A DNA stretch of 64,000 nucleotides from Meridianimarinicoccus sp. MJW13 (GTDB taxonomy: Bacteria > Pseudomonadota > Alphaproteobacteria > Rhodobacterales > Rhodobacteraceae). The DNA lies in the NCBI RefSeq assembly GCF_014901205.1, contig NZ_JACNMU010000011.1, positions 1 to 64,000 of the forward strand, read 5' to 3'. Below the pieces are notes generated by a model. It worked only from the letters and a program-made list of their open reading frames with translations. It did not search any database and was not told the DNA's origin. Positions within the stretch are counted from its first letter, which is position 1. Each line of letters starts with the position of its first letter. Positions 17,016-26,511 of the stretch are shown one piece after another. The position numbers and the translations under genes are program-made.

Positions 17016-19187
17016 TCATGCCTGAATGATCCTTTCAACCAACGTTGGAAGAATTTGAGGAACAAGCTTCGAACTGGCTGCATCCAACTCCAAGAGCGGC
17101 TTCGACAGGTACGGATGAAACTTCTCCGACATGAAGTTCCCTGCTCCCGCGAACAGATCGACAGGTTCGCCAGATCGAATATGCGTTAGTACTGTTTGAA
17201 GATCGGGGGTTTCGTCCCCTGCCTCCACCAGCAGGAACCCGTCATGCTGCTCGACTGAAAACCCCTCACTTCTCAGTGCTAGCGCGAGGGTTGATGTCTT
17301 CACCGTACCGACCCGCGTCGCAATGACTGATGTATGCTCGCCGATAGTGTGTATGTTATTGGCCCTAAACCCCAGCTGTTCATAGTGAGCACGCGCTTCC
17401 TCGAGCATCATCAAAGAGACTGTATCCATGTGAGCTGGGCTAGAATCCCCCTCGAGCACGGCGAACATTCGGTCGATCACTTTGTCATGAATGTCCCCCG
17501 CATCGCCGCCGAAGACCGGAGGCACACCAGCCTTCGCGGGTTTGACGACGATGACCTTTTCACGATCATGGATTTCTTGAACCACCCAACGCCGCCCAGA
17601 AAAAATCAGCAGCATCCCGGGAGCAAGTACATTGTTGATTGGCAGGGTTCCAAGATCCCGCCCCTCTGCAACCAAACGGAATTCCTCAGGTGTCTGGAAC
17701 ACCGCGTAGAAGCTGTAATGCTCAACCAGCTTCTCGCCTGATGGACCCAAAAGCAACAGCCCGCTGCCGGCCTGTTCGATCAAGCCGGTTTCTGGGTGGC
17801 CGATTGCACGCAACGCATCTGCGAAGACTTCGGTTGTGACATTCCGAAAGGGTCCTTCGCGGCAGAGCACCTTGTAGACCACGCTTGCAGACGCGCCGCC
17901 GCGCTGCGCTATGACTGACAGTATCTGATGGACGAGCGTCGAGAGATGAAGCGCCTGAGGTTTTGGAGGTTCGCACCAGCCTTCCAGCAGCAGGTCTATC
18001 ATCGCGATGGACCTGATCAGGCCGAGGCGAAGACGATCCACGAAACTGCTCTCCGGCGTCAACTTGGCTTCGACAGCGTACTGCCTGAGAATGGCCGGCT
18101 GTCCTTCACGGCGGCCTGATCGGCCAAGCCGTTGTCGCAAGGCCGCTACGCTGAATGGCGCACCGATTTGAGCCACGCAGGTCACGTCACCGATGTCGAT
18201 TCCAAGCTCGAGCGTCGACGTGCAAACGGCGGTCGTCGGTTTCGCAGGGTCCTTCAAGCGCCGCTCAACGAAGTCACGGTGTTCTCGGGAGAGGCTCGCG
18301 TGGTGGGGATAGAATTCCTGTGGCAGGTGCTCCCGTTCGCAAAGCTCCCGTAGCCGATCTGCGTAAATCTCGACCCGTTGGCGCGCTCCGGCGAAGACCA
18401 GGTTGTCGCTACCTCGAAGGTGTTTGAAGAGATGGGCTGCAATTGCGTCCGATGCTGACGGGCTGTTTTCATTTTCATCGCCGGAAAGGTAACCGCGAAG
18501 CTGAAGCTTCAATTCAGCCTCGCCGCCATCTGCTTCGATCAGCTGGACAGCGTTTGCGGCGTCAGGGCGAAGATAGGCCTTGGCGAGGTCCATGTCGCCC
18601 AGAGTCGCTGACAGACCTACCCGACGTATTGGGCGCTTTATCGCGAGCTCGAGCCTCGTGAGCAGTGAACGAAGCTGGACACCGCGTTCGCTATCAAGAA
18701 CCGTGTGCAGCTCGTCGATCACGACCGCCCGCGTGGCCCCAAACAGGCGTGCAATTTCCAAACCGCGGCGAATGAAAAGTGCCTCAAGGGACTCCGGGGT
18801 TATCAGCAGGATCCCTTTTGGAGATTTTAACGCGCGCGTCTTGATCGATTGCGAGACATCCCCGTGCCAAGGAACAACGGGAAGCTCCGCTTCCTGGCAG
18901 ATGCCATCCAGCCGCATGGCCTGGTCCGTGATCAAGGCTTTCAGCGGACCGATGTAGAGCAGGTCGAAGCCGGTGCCGCCCGACGGCTCGTCAAGCACCT
19001 GTGAAATCAACGGCAGGAACGCCGCCTCGGTTTTTCCGCCCGCCGTGGACGCCGCAACGATCAAATCGGCGTTGGTCTCGCAGATCGTCCGGATGGATCG
19101 CGCCTGGATATCGCGAAGTTCGCGCCATCCTTGCTGGCGTATCCATTTCTGCACAGGTCTCGCCAGTTTGTCGAACGCACTGCTCAT
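17016..19187 (-). CDS. sngC: Shango-like helicase (SngC), Lhr-type SF2 family
   Basis: A 723-residue superfamily 2 helicase. Motif I is AASTAGGKTE (residues 45-54), motif II DELH (158-161), motif III SAT (193-195) and motif VI QRLGRSGRR (352-360). After the helicase core there is a winged-helix and Lhr-like C-terminal region. In Shango phage-defence loci a helicase is encoded with a TerB protein and an ATPase, which is the arrangement here: the start is 5 bp from the stop of the ATPase gene. It presumably unwinds or translocates on nucleic acid during infection; the mechanism of Shango is not resolved. Confidence 0.8.
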   Translation of the reverse strand: MSSAFDKLARPVQKWIRQQGWRELRDIQARSIRTICETNADLIVAASTAGGKTEAAFLPLISQVLDEPSGGTGFDLLYIGPLKALITDQAMRLDGICQEAELPVVPWHGDVSQSIKTRALKSPKGILLITPESLEALFIRRGLEIARLFGATRAVVIDELHTVLDSERGVQLRSLLTRLELAIKRPIRRVGLSATLGDMDLAKAYLRPDAANAVQLIEADGGEAELKLQLRGYLSGDENENSPSASDAIAAHLFKHLRGSDNLVFAGARQRVEIYADRLRELCEREHLPQEFYPHHASLSREHRDFVERRLKDPAKPTTAVCTSTLELGIDIGDVTCVAQIGAPFSVAALRQRLGRSGRREGQPAILRQYAVEAKLTPESSFVDRLRLGLIRSIAMIDLLLEGWCEPPKPQALHLSTLVHQILSVIAQRGGASASVVYKVLCREGPFRNVTTEVFADALRAIGHPETGLIEQAGSGLLLLGPSGEKLVEHYSFYAVFQTPEEFRLVAEGRDLGTLPINNVLAPGMLLIFSGRRWVVQEIHDREKVIVVKPAKAGVPPVFGGDAGDIHDKVIDRMFAVLEGDSSPAHMDTVSLMMLEEARAHYEQLGFRANNIHTIGEHTSVIATRVGTVKTSTLALALRSEGFSVEQHDGFLLVEAGDETPDLQTVLTHIRSGEPVDLFAGAGNFMSEKFHPYLSKPLLELDAASSKLVPQILPTLVERIIQA

Positions 19188-19192
19188 AGGCG

Positions 19193-20500
19193 TCAGAGCT
19201 TGAAGCTGATCAGATCATCGTCACCGGGGTCTTGGGCACCAGTCGACTCGTCTACCTCGGTCATGTCTTCGCCGAGGTCTTCGGAGACTTCGATCTTTTC
19301 GATCAGATCGCTCCACTCGACACCGGGGTTTTGCTCGAGCACGGAAAGCAGGTTCACGAAGGCCGTCACCGTATTGCGCGGGGTGCGGAAGTAAGCTTCA
19401 CCGATCCGGTCCGAGCAATGCGCCATGAATGCCTCGAGTGCGGCGTCCGGCAGAGCCCTGGCATCGTCCTGCATGATCCGCCGGACATTGGCCAGAAGTA
19501 CGAAAAGGTCTTCAGGGGTCAGGCTGGCGAGCCGGACAACCGGTCCTGAAAGGTCGACCAATCCGTCTCGCGCGAAGGTATTTTCGGCCAAACGCGACTG
19601 AAGGGCTTCGTAGCTATAGAGTCCACGACGGGTGTTCATCAGAAACTCCGGGGTCCCGCCCATGAGAAATCCGAGGTTCTCGGCACTGCCTTGCAGCACA
19701 TCGTTCAGTATCCGGAGGATCTGCTCGTAGTTTGCATTGCGCGCCTGCGACGAGGTGAGCTTGTAGAGGTTCACCATCTCGTCGAGACCGACGAGCAAGC
19801 CTTTGTAACCGGCCTCGCACACAAATGCCGACATCAGCTTCAGATGGTCATAGACACTGGCGTCGTCGATGATCGTTCGCACACCAAGCGCCTTGCGCGC
19901 GTCGGTGCGTGTCGCGAACTCGCCGCGCAGCCATCTCAGGGCTGCGGATTTTAACTCGTCGTCGCCGGTCTCATGGCCTTCCCAATATCGACGGATGACT
20001 TCGGCGAACTCAAACCCTCCGGTAAGTTCTTCAAAGTGGCCAAGGCGTTCACGAATGACGGTCCCCGTGGGCAAATCCCGTTCTTCAGCATCTCGGTGAG
20101 CCTGGCTGACAAACCGTTCCACCACGCTGGCCAATGCCCCGCCATCGGGCTTTGTCCGCGTCGAGAGGTTTCGGGCCATCTCCGCATACAGCCCCCGAGC
20201 TTGTCCGCCGGTCGCGTGAATGCGGCGATCCGGCGCCAGATCCGCGAACATCACGACTAGGCCTTTCTCCAAGGCGACGAGGCGGATCAGGTTCATGAAG
20301 AACGTCTTGCCCGATCCGTATTCCCCGATGATGAACCTGATTGCCGATCCGCCATCGGATATCCGGTCCATGTCCTTAACGAGCTCTTCAATCTCCCGGA
20401 CGCGGCCGACCTGGATATGGCGCAAACCTAGCTTGGGCACGACCCCGGCCCGAAGCGCCTGTACGATTGCATCGCGTTCACGTGGTTTCAACTTAGACAT
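19193..20500 (-). CDS. sngB: Shango-like ATPase (SngB), BrxD/DUF2791-type
   Basis: The protein of 435 residues is a P-loop ATPase of the BREX-BrxD type. Walker A is IIGEYGSGKTFFMN at about residues 57-70; LLVGLDEMVNLYKL near 235 supplies Walker B. A helical C-terminal lid ends with an acidic tail (about 400-430). The first ATG of the frame is at 20515, but ATG 20500 with GAGG and GCAGGG just before it is the better start; it overlaps the TerB gene by 8 bp. With the helicase and TerB protein it completes a Shango core. A BREX assignment is excluded because no PglX, PglZ or BrxC is present. Confidence 0.8.
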   Translation of the reverse strand: MSKLKPRERDAIVQALRAGVVPKLGLRHIQVGRVREIEELVKDMDRISDGGSAIRFIIGEYGSGKTFFMNLIRLVALEKGLVVMFADLAPDRRIHATGGQARGLYAEMARNLSTRTKPDGGALASVVERFVSQAHRDAEERDLPTGTVIRERLGHFEELTGGFEFAEVIRRYWEGHETGDDELKSAALRWLRGEFATRTDARKALGVRTIIDDASVYDHLKLMSAFVCEAGYKGLLVGLDEMVNLYKLTSSQARNANYEQILRILNDVLQGSAENLGFLMGGTPEFLMNTRRGLYSYEALQSRLAENTFARDGLVDLSGPVVRLASLTPEDLFVLLANVRRIMQDDARALPDAALEAFMAHCSDRIGEAYFRTPRNTVTAFVNLLSVLEQNPGVEWSDLIEKIEVSEDLGEDMTEVDESTGAQDPGDDDLISFKL

Positions 20501-23021
20501 CCCTGCCCTCCGCACTCATCTTTTCTTTTACCGCCTCCGCAATCTCCGGAGACACGTCATATCCATCATACTCGTCGAGAAGCGCTTCATCGTAGGTCTC
20601 AAAAGCCCATTCATTCACAACTTCCAGTGCCCCGGACGCCATCAAGCCATGCGAGGCGCAGATCGTCTCGAACTCTGTGTCAGACCAATGCTCCCGAGTA
20701 ACTAGTTCGAGGACAAGGGCGCCGTGTTTCGGGTCAAGCCCCGCCAGCTGGCTTTGGCTGGCGGGCCCAGACGCACCACTTTCTTCCTCTTCGACATCGA
20801 AAATCCGACCGAGGACGGACGACACGCGCTCAGTGTCCGAACGGATTGCTGCGATCCGCGACGCGTCGAGTTTGGGTCCGCTGGCTTTTTCAAGATCGGG
20901 TATCGCTTCGCCCGGGCGACCCGGTTGCGAGGCACGAACAGTGCGAGGACCATCCGCGACTTCGCCAGCATGCAGATCCGAGTAGGCAAGCTCAGGATCG
21001 AGGCCCAAAGCCTTGTAGATTTTCTCGATGCTTGCGACTTCGTCGGAGTGAATAATGCCATCGGCATGTGCTGCACCAACCAGTGCTGCCCGCATAGCGG
21101 CCTGGCTGTCTTGGCCCACTTCCTTCAATTTGCGCCGCAGAAGCGTCATGTCCGGCGGCACGGCCAGGAACCATTCAAGGTTTGCACGCAGCCTGCGGCG
21201 TTCCTGATCGCTAAGGGTCGCGGCAGAAACTTGATCTACCAGCGCCCTACGTTCCGGCTCCGCGATGCGACCATCCGCATGGGCGACGAACGACCCAAGT
21301 GCCAATTCGATCAAGGCGCTTCGATAGCTGTCGGAAACTTCCTCCAGTCTTTCGATCGGTTCGCCCAGGCTAAACAGCACAACAGGCTCCTCCGCATTGG
21401 GCGACCGGAGCGCAAACCGAGGATCGGGCGCCAGACCGAAACCGAGGCGCGCGAGCGCGTCGGCCGCTCCTGTCATTTGCCGTTTCCCGATCTTCTCGTT
21501 CGTTTCTCCCTCCAGCCGTCCGATCACCTCCTCAAGCGGCACCAATCCCCCCCGATCGACGATATCGATTGCCCATGATTTCAAGCGGTCCATTTCCTCT
21601 GATGGGAAAGCATCCCAAAGTTCAGAGGGCAGCAAGGCATGCGCTTCCACACTTCCGCGACCGTCAGGGTTTCGGCCCAGGAAGCGACTGAGCTTGTCGA
21701 GGTCGTTCATCACCTCGTCAGCCAACTCTTGGGCAATCTCGACCGGTTTGCGCAGGCCGGAAATATCGGGGACCGGCTTGCCGTCGACGGTTGGGTTGGC
21801 GGACCCCTGAAACTCGCTGGAGGCGGCCCGATAGGATGCAGTGAGTGATTTCCGTGGTTTTGTCACTTTGAGTCCATCAGGAAAACGCCGATCAAACCGC
21901 ATACGGAACAGCGCGACGAACTCGTCACGGCACCGCGTCGCGGGAGTTCTCAGATTTGTTTCCGGATGGCAGATGAACCAACTCAGCAACCAGTCAGCTG
22001 TCAGGTTCTCGCCTTTGTCGATACGAGCTCCGATTGCGTATTTGAGTGAGAACGGAAGTTCCCAGCCCTGCTTCTCGAAAATCGGCTCGATAGCGTCGAG
22101 GTCGGTTTCGGCGAGCATCGCGATGTCGAGGAACTCACCCAAATACCGCCTGACGGAATGGTTATCAGGGTAAAGTGACTGCAGCCGTCGAACTTCCTGG
22201 ACGATATCCTTTGCATCTTCGTTCGACTGATCGACGAAGAAGCGACGCTCCAGCCCGTAGAAGTACAAGAACATGTAGCCGGGGTTATAGGAAGCGTCGC
22301 TTCGCCCACTTGCCAACCACTCCAAATAGGTTGCCCGACACTGGGGTGAGATATCCGAGTATCCGGGCCAATACGGCATGCTATCGCCAGCCTTGTCCCT
22401 GCCCGAGCGCGCGACCGACAGGGACGGATCGATATAGGCTCGGCATTTGTCACGATACCCGTAGGAGTTCAGCAAGGGAGGCGTGCCAACATAGACCATC
22501 CCGCCGATGTTGAGACCGGAGACGCTAGCCGTTTCGCTAGAAGGGACCCACCCGCTTTTCTTTGTTCGGGACGACCAGCTCGATGCAACTCGCCCAGATT
22601 GTTTTCTTTCAGCGGCTGCCGCAAGAGCTGGCGCCGCAGACTTTCCAGCGCGAACGATCTCAGCGTAGTCCTGCTTCGGTGGGGAATAGGCTTGCGTCGC
22701 AACCGATGCCGTGGAAACAATGGCTTCGCGAGTTCGTTCGCGTTCACGCTCGACACGATTTTCATACGCATTTGGAGACGCTACCAGCGCTAAATTCGGT
22801 TTTGTTGTTTCCGAACTCTTTGCGCCGCCATTTGTAGCGGCAATTTTTCTAGATCGCCGCCTTTCTTGCCACCAAACCAAAAAGACGGGCGCTCCCAATG
22901 CAAAAAGAACTTGGCTGCCGTCCGACCAAGACTGCAATCCAAGGGTAACAATTACCAAAGCAGCAAAGAAATAAATCGCTAAAAAAAATGTAACGCGAAA
23001 AACCTTCCATACAAAACTCAT
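20493..23021 (-). CDS. sngA: TerB-domain membrane protein of the Shango core (SngA-like)
   Basis: I place the start at ATG 23021, preceded by GGAG nine bases upstream; the frame opens 57 bases earlier. Two membrane helices lie in the first 60 residues (KVFRVTFFLAIYFFAALVIV and LFALGAPVFLVWW), then a basic linker. A TerB-N domain follows, with MPYWPGYSDISPQCRATYLE and GYMFLYFYGLERR near residues 230-280. A central helical region, a TerB domain (HADGRIAEPERRALV and HADGIIHSDEVASIEKIYKAL, with metal-binding-type acidic residues) and a TerB-C domain complete about 842 residues. TerB proteins link membrane stress sensing to DNA processing. Here it is the probable sensor or scaffold of the defence complex. 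Confidence 0.82.
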   Translation of the reverse strand: MSFVWKVFRVTFFLAIYFFAALVIVTLGLQSWSDGSQVLFALGAPVFLVWWQERRRSRKIAATNGGAKSSETTKPNLALVASPNAYENRVERERERTREAIVSTASVATQAYSPPKQDYAEIVRAGKSAAPALAAAAERKQSGRVASSWSSRTKKSGWVPSSETASVSGLNIGGMVYVGTPPLLNSYGYRDKCRAYIDPSLSVARSGRDKAGDSMPYWPGYSDISPQCRATYLEWLASGRSDASYNPGYMFLYFYGLERRFFVDQSNEDAKDIVQEVRRLQSLYPDNHSVRRYLGEFLDIAMLAETDLDAIEPIFEKQGWELPFSLKYAIGARIDKGENLTADWLLSWFICHPETNLRTPATRCRDEFVALFRMRFDRRFPDGLKVTKPRKSLTASYRAASSEFQGSANPTVDGKPVPDISGLRKPVEIAQELADEVMNDLDKLSRFLGRNPDGRGSVEAHALLPSELWDAFPSEEMDRLKSWAIDIVDRGGLVPLEEVIGRLEGETNEKIGKRQMTGAADALARLGFGLAPDPRFALRSPNAEEPVVLFSLGEPIERLEEVSDSYRSALIELALGSFVAHADGRIAEPERRALVDQVSAATLSDQERRRLRANLEWFLAVPPDMTLLRRKLKEVGQDSQAAMRAALVGAAHADGIIHSDEVASIEKIYKALGLDPELAYSDLHAGEVADGPRTVRASQPGRPGEAIPDLEKASGPKLDASRIAAIRSDTERVSSVLGRIFDVEEEESGASGPASQSQLAGLDPKHGALVLELVTREHWSDTEFETICASHGLMASGALEVVNEWAFETYDEALLDEYDGYDVSPEIAEAVKEKMSAEGRDV

Positions 23022-23134
23022 CAATAAAATCTCCAAACTGGCCAGTTCGATCTCAAGAGAACGGCGCCCACATCTCAACCTCTAGGCGATTTTTCTCTGC
23101 TAGAACAATCGAATCCCCAGTGGGGGTGCACATT

Positions 23135-23437
23135 TCAGCAGTTTTCGAAGAGGTCAGGCGTGTTCGTGTCACGCACTCGGCTCAAACCTTCGCCAACATG
23201 CAAACATGGGTGCTTTATCCTATACAATCCCTTCGCGCCCTCAAAATGAGCGCTGCCACCATTGGGCATACGGACCGTGACCACGTCTGCACCGCATATG
23301 GGGCACTGATGCCGGAAACTGCGCTGGCGCTTTGCCTTCGAAGAAGACTGTAAGACCCAGCTTTCTCGAACGTCGGTAGTGCCACCATTTGGCAAGCGCC
23401 GCGAATGAGCTCGCCGTCGAAACCAACGAGGATCCAT
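23135..23437 (-). CDS. Small zinc-ribbon protein between SbcC and the TerB gene
   Basis: This 100-residue frame starts in a TGATG overlap with the stop codon of sbcC, so it is very likely translated by coupling. The N-terminus is basic (RWFRRRAHSRRLPNGG). The second half holds HQCPICGADVVTVRMPNGG and KHPCLHVGEG, a C-x2-C plus C-x-H arrangement that should bind zinc, and the tail ends in TPDLFENC. The GC content and coupling match its neighbours. I know no named family. It is a candidate extra subunit of the Shango-SbcCD operon, perhaps a nucleic-acid or protein adaptor. Confidence 0.6.
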   Translation of the reverse strand: MDPRWFRRRAHSRRLPNGGTTDVRESWVLQSSSKAKRQRSFRHQCPICGADVVTVRMPNGGSAHFEGAKGLYRIKHPCLHVGEGLSRVRDTNTPDLFENC

Positions 23438-26400
23438 CAGACCACCCCCCTTTCCTCTATACTACTCCCAGACATCCCTTTTCTGACATAGAAGCCGTTT
23501 GGGATCGCCTCCTGGACGAGCGGTACATGCGAAATCAGACCCACCGCACGGTTCTGTCGGACGATGGAGTTGAGGACCTGTAGGACCTGGTCGAGCGTGC
23601 CGGACCCGTTTTCGGTGTCGAGGCTTCCAAACCCTTCGTCGATAAAAATCGTGTCGAGCCGGACTTTGCCGCTCGCCGCTTCGACCACGTCGGCAAGACC
23701 CAGTGCGAGAGCGAGTGCCGCAATGAACGTCTCGCCGCCTGAGAGTGTGCTTGTAGCGCGTGATTTCCCAGTGTGCGCGTCAAACACCTGTGTTCCAAGG
23801 CCTCGCTTGCCTCGCCCTCCGTTCTCCATCTCACGCTCGAGACTATACTGATAGTTTGTCATCGGACCGAAGCGTAGGTTTGCAGCTTCCAGAATCTGAT
23901 CGAACATCGCGCCTATTGCGAATGTCTCCAGGGTCAGTCTTTGCGAGTTCTGCCCGTTCACCAGCGCTGCTAGACCGCGCAGCGGGCCGGATGCCGCTTC
24001 GGCTTCGTCAAGCTTGCGCAGCGTCTCGTCCATCACCTTTTTAAGCCGATCCAAATGATCGACACGGGTCTGGGCGGCGATGCGTTCTTCGGTCGCCCTG
24101 CTGAGCGCCTCGGCATGGGTCTGGTGCGTTTCTCGTAGCGCTTCGAGATCAGGCCGGGACATCCCTTCGATCGCAGAGGCGGCATCTGTGGCTGCGTCAG
24201 ACGCACTCTTGTGCTCGCGCCGGTATGTCTCGACGGCTTCCCTATCCTCATCGAGAGTTTCGATGGCTGGTTTGAGAGACTGAAACGCCTCTGCTGTGAG
24301 GCCAGCTCCAGCCAGTCTCGTCCGGAAGACCTCAACCGCCTTTTGATGGCGCGCCTTACAGTCCACGAGCGCCTTACTTGCGCTTTCAAGATCCTTAACC
24401 GCGCCGAGTGCCATTTCGCGCGCGGAGTTCAGCGCTTTGTCTGCCCCGATCCGCGCCGCCTGAAGCGACTCCAGCGACCCGGTCACCTTCTTCAAATTGG
24501 CCGCGAGCGCCGTGACATCGCGCAGGTCCTGCGGCACCTCGGCAAGCTTTCCATCGCGAGTCGCCTTGGCCTCAGTAGCCTTGTTCCGCCGCTCATCGAA
24601 GCTGTCCCGCAACTCATCGCGTTTCCGCTCCAATTCCTCGATCTGAAGTGCCAGTTCCTCGATCCCGGTCTCCGCGGCAAGAATGTCTACCCGGGGCCCA
24701 AGCGCTGCGAGTGCGTCGTCTGCATGACCGATTCGCGCCGCGATGACGGCTGCGCGCTCCTCTGGCGGTTCAAGGGTGGACAAGCGTTTCTGTCGCTCCT
24801 CGAGCGTCGCTTGCACCCCGACCAGTGCTTCGCCAGCTTTCCGGGCATCGCGATCGGCGGCCAGCCATGCTTCTCGTGACTCACGGAATGCCTTGTCCAG
24901 GCCGGCACTACCGATCTCGCCAGTCGCCGGCGCAGGATGTTCGGTTGCGCCACAGACCGGACATGGCGACCCTGCTTCCAATCTCATCGCAAGGTGAAGC
25001 GCCTGTGCGGCCGCTAGATCCCGTTCGGCCGTCTCATAATCATCTCGCGCCTTCTCGGCCTTTCCGGCCGCAGCTTCCGACGTCCGCAGTTGTTCTTCGA
25101 CAGCGGCCTGAGCCGTTGCAACATCCTGCAAAGCGACCTCGTAGGACTTGGCGGCCAGATGCCGTTTGTCGAGCTCTGCGCGCCGACCCGCGATCTCGGC
25201 GCGCTTCGCCTCCGTTTCGCGCGCAGCTTTTAGCTCTGCGCTTTTCGAGGTGCGCTTCTCCTGCAGTTCGGTCAGTTGTGCCTTTGCTGCCTTAAAAGCG
25301 TTGTCGGCGTCCCGCTGCTCTTTTAGCGCGGTTTCGACTGCCTGATTGCTATCGGCCGCTTCCTCGAGGATTCGACCATACCTCTCCAGTTCATCACTTC
25401 TCCGGCGCAGGGTTTCGACCTCATCGGCACGATCGTCCTCGCGCCGGAGCGCCTCTGCCGCCTTTTCTGCTTCTCTGGAAGCAAGCTCGCTGGCCTCGTC
25501 AGCCTTGTTGCGCGCGCCCTCGGCTTCACCAACCTCACGTTCGGCATCCCTCACTCGTTCCTCGACATCGATCAGACCGCGCGCGCGCTCGGCTTGTCGG
25601 ATCTGCTCAGAAAGCGTCTCGACATCGCCCTTCTGCGCCTCAAGTGCGCGAAGCCGTTCGTTCATCTTTTCGGCCGTCGCGAATTTTTCTTCGATCGCCT
25701 CCGCCTGACGCACTGCTTTCTCGGCAGCTTCCGCCGTCGCCTTCCCGGTTTCTTCGTTCGCGCGTAGCTCTGCGCATTTCCCAGCTGCGGCTTCGATGCC
25801 CGAAATCAGTGCATCAGTGCTTTCGAACCCTTCTGCCGCGAGTTGCCTGATGCAGAGCGCACGTTCCTCTCGCACCTGCCGTTCAGCCTCATCGGCTGCT
25901 GACTTGAGATCGGCCATGAGCTTCTCGTATAGCGAGACATCGAAGAGTTCTCGCAGGATTTCGAGGCGCTCTTTCGTCTTGGCCGAAAGGAACTTCTCGA
26001 AGCGCCCTTGCGGCAAGAGGACGATCTGGCGAAATTGCTCGGAGCCATATCCAAGCATCTCGACGAGGGCCGCGTCGACCTCGCGCACCTTCTTCTCTGC
26101 CACGATCTTGCCCCGCGCTGCGTCTGTAATGTCATCCAACGACATTCCAGTCGCATCGAACAGAAAGGCCTCATGTGCGCTCCGCGTCTCGCCTTCACCG
26201 CGTGCCTTAGGTCGCATCTGGTCGGGTCGGCGAAGCACAACATATCGCCGCTCACCAATGTCGAACACGAACTCCGCCTCGGTCATTATATCCGGATCGG
26301 CGTGATCCGAGCGCAACGAAGGAGCGTCTTGCTCTGCCTTCGCCGCTTCTCCAAAGAGCGCAAAGGTCATCGCGCTGAAGACGGTCGATTTACCTGATCC

Positions 26401-26511
26401 TGTTTGTCCGTAGATGCCGAAAAGACCCGCCTCAACGGCATCCCGAAAGTCGATAACCACCCGACCTGGATAGGGACCGAACGCCTGAAGTGTTAGCCGA
26501 ACCGGTCTCAT
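23437..26511 (-). CDS. sbcC: SbcC-like SMC/Rad50-type ATPase subunit
   Basis: At 1024 residues this is a full-length SbcC. Walker A is GIYGQTGSGKST (residues 33-44). Long coiled coils flank a zinc hook with CPVCGATEHPAP near residue 516. The ABC signature TLSGGETFIAALALALGLADV lies near 920 and Walker B TIFIDEGFGSLD near 950. With SbcD it forms an ATP-controlled nuclease that opens hairpins and trims protein-blocked or double-strand ends. The start overlaps the sbcD stop (ATGA) and the stop overlaps the zinc-ribbon gene. A plasmid copy beside defence genes suggests use against phage DNA rather than housekeeping repair. Confidence 0.9.
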   Translation of the reverse strand: MRPVRLTLQAFGPYPGRVVIDFRDAVEAGLFGIYGQTGSGKSTVFSAMTFALFGEAAKAEQDAPSLRSDHADPDIMTEAEFVFDIGERRYVVLRRPDQMRPKARGEGETRSAHEAFLFDATGMSLDDITDAARGKIVAEKKVREVDAALVEMLGYGSEQFRQIVLLPQGRFEKFLSAKTKERLEILRELFDVSLYEKLMADLKSAADEAERQVREERALCIRQLAAEGFESTDALISGIEAAAGKCAELRANEETGKATAEAAEKAVRQAEAIEEKFATAEKMNERLRALEAQKGDVETLSEQIRQAERARGLIDVEERVRDAEREVGEAEGARNKADEASELASREAEKAAEALRREDDRADEVETLRRRSDELERYGRILEEAADSNQAVETALKEQRDADNAFKAAKAQLTELQEKRTSKSAELKAARETEAKRAEIAGRRAELDKRHLAAKSYEVALQDVATAQAAVEEQLRTSEAAAGKAEKARDDYETAERDLAAAQALHLAMRLEAGSPCPVCGATEHPAPATGEIGSAGLDKAFRESREAWLAADRDARKAGEALVGVQATLEERQKRLSTLEPPEERAAVIAARIGHADDALAALGPRVDILAAETGIEELALQIEELERKRDELRDSFDERRNKATEAKATRDGKLAEVPQDLRDVTALAANLKKVTGSLESLQAARIGADKALNSAREMALGAVKDLESASKALVDCKARHQKAVEVFRTRLAGAGLTAEAFQSLKPAIETLDEDREAVETYRREHKSASDAATDAASAIEGMSRPDLEALRETHQTHAEALSRATEERIAAQTRVDHLDRLKKVMDETLRKLDEAEAASGPLRGLAALVNGQNSQRLTLETFAIGAMFDQILEAANLRFGPMTNYQYSLEREMENGGRGKRGLGTQVFDAHTGKSRATSTLSGGETFIAALALALGLADVVEAASGKVRLDTIFIDEGFGSLDTENGSGTLDQVLQVLNSIVRQNRAVGLISHVPLVQEAIPNGFYVRKGMSGSSIEERGVV

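Noticed and set aside
16920-23021. BREX or DISARM system, because of the BrxD-like ATPase and large helicase
   Set aside because: No PglX methyltransferase, PglZ, BrxC, DrmA/B or PLD gene is present. The TerB-ATPase-helicase trio fits Shango better.
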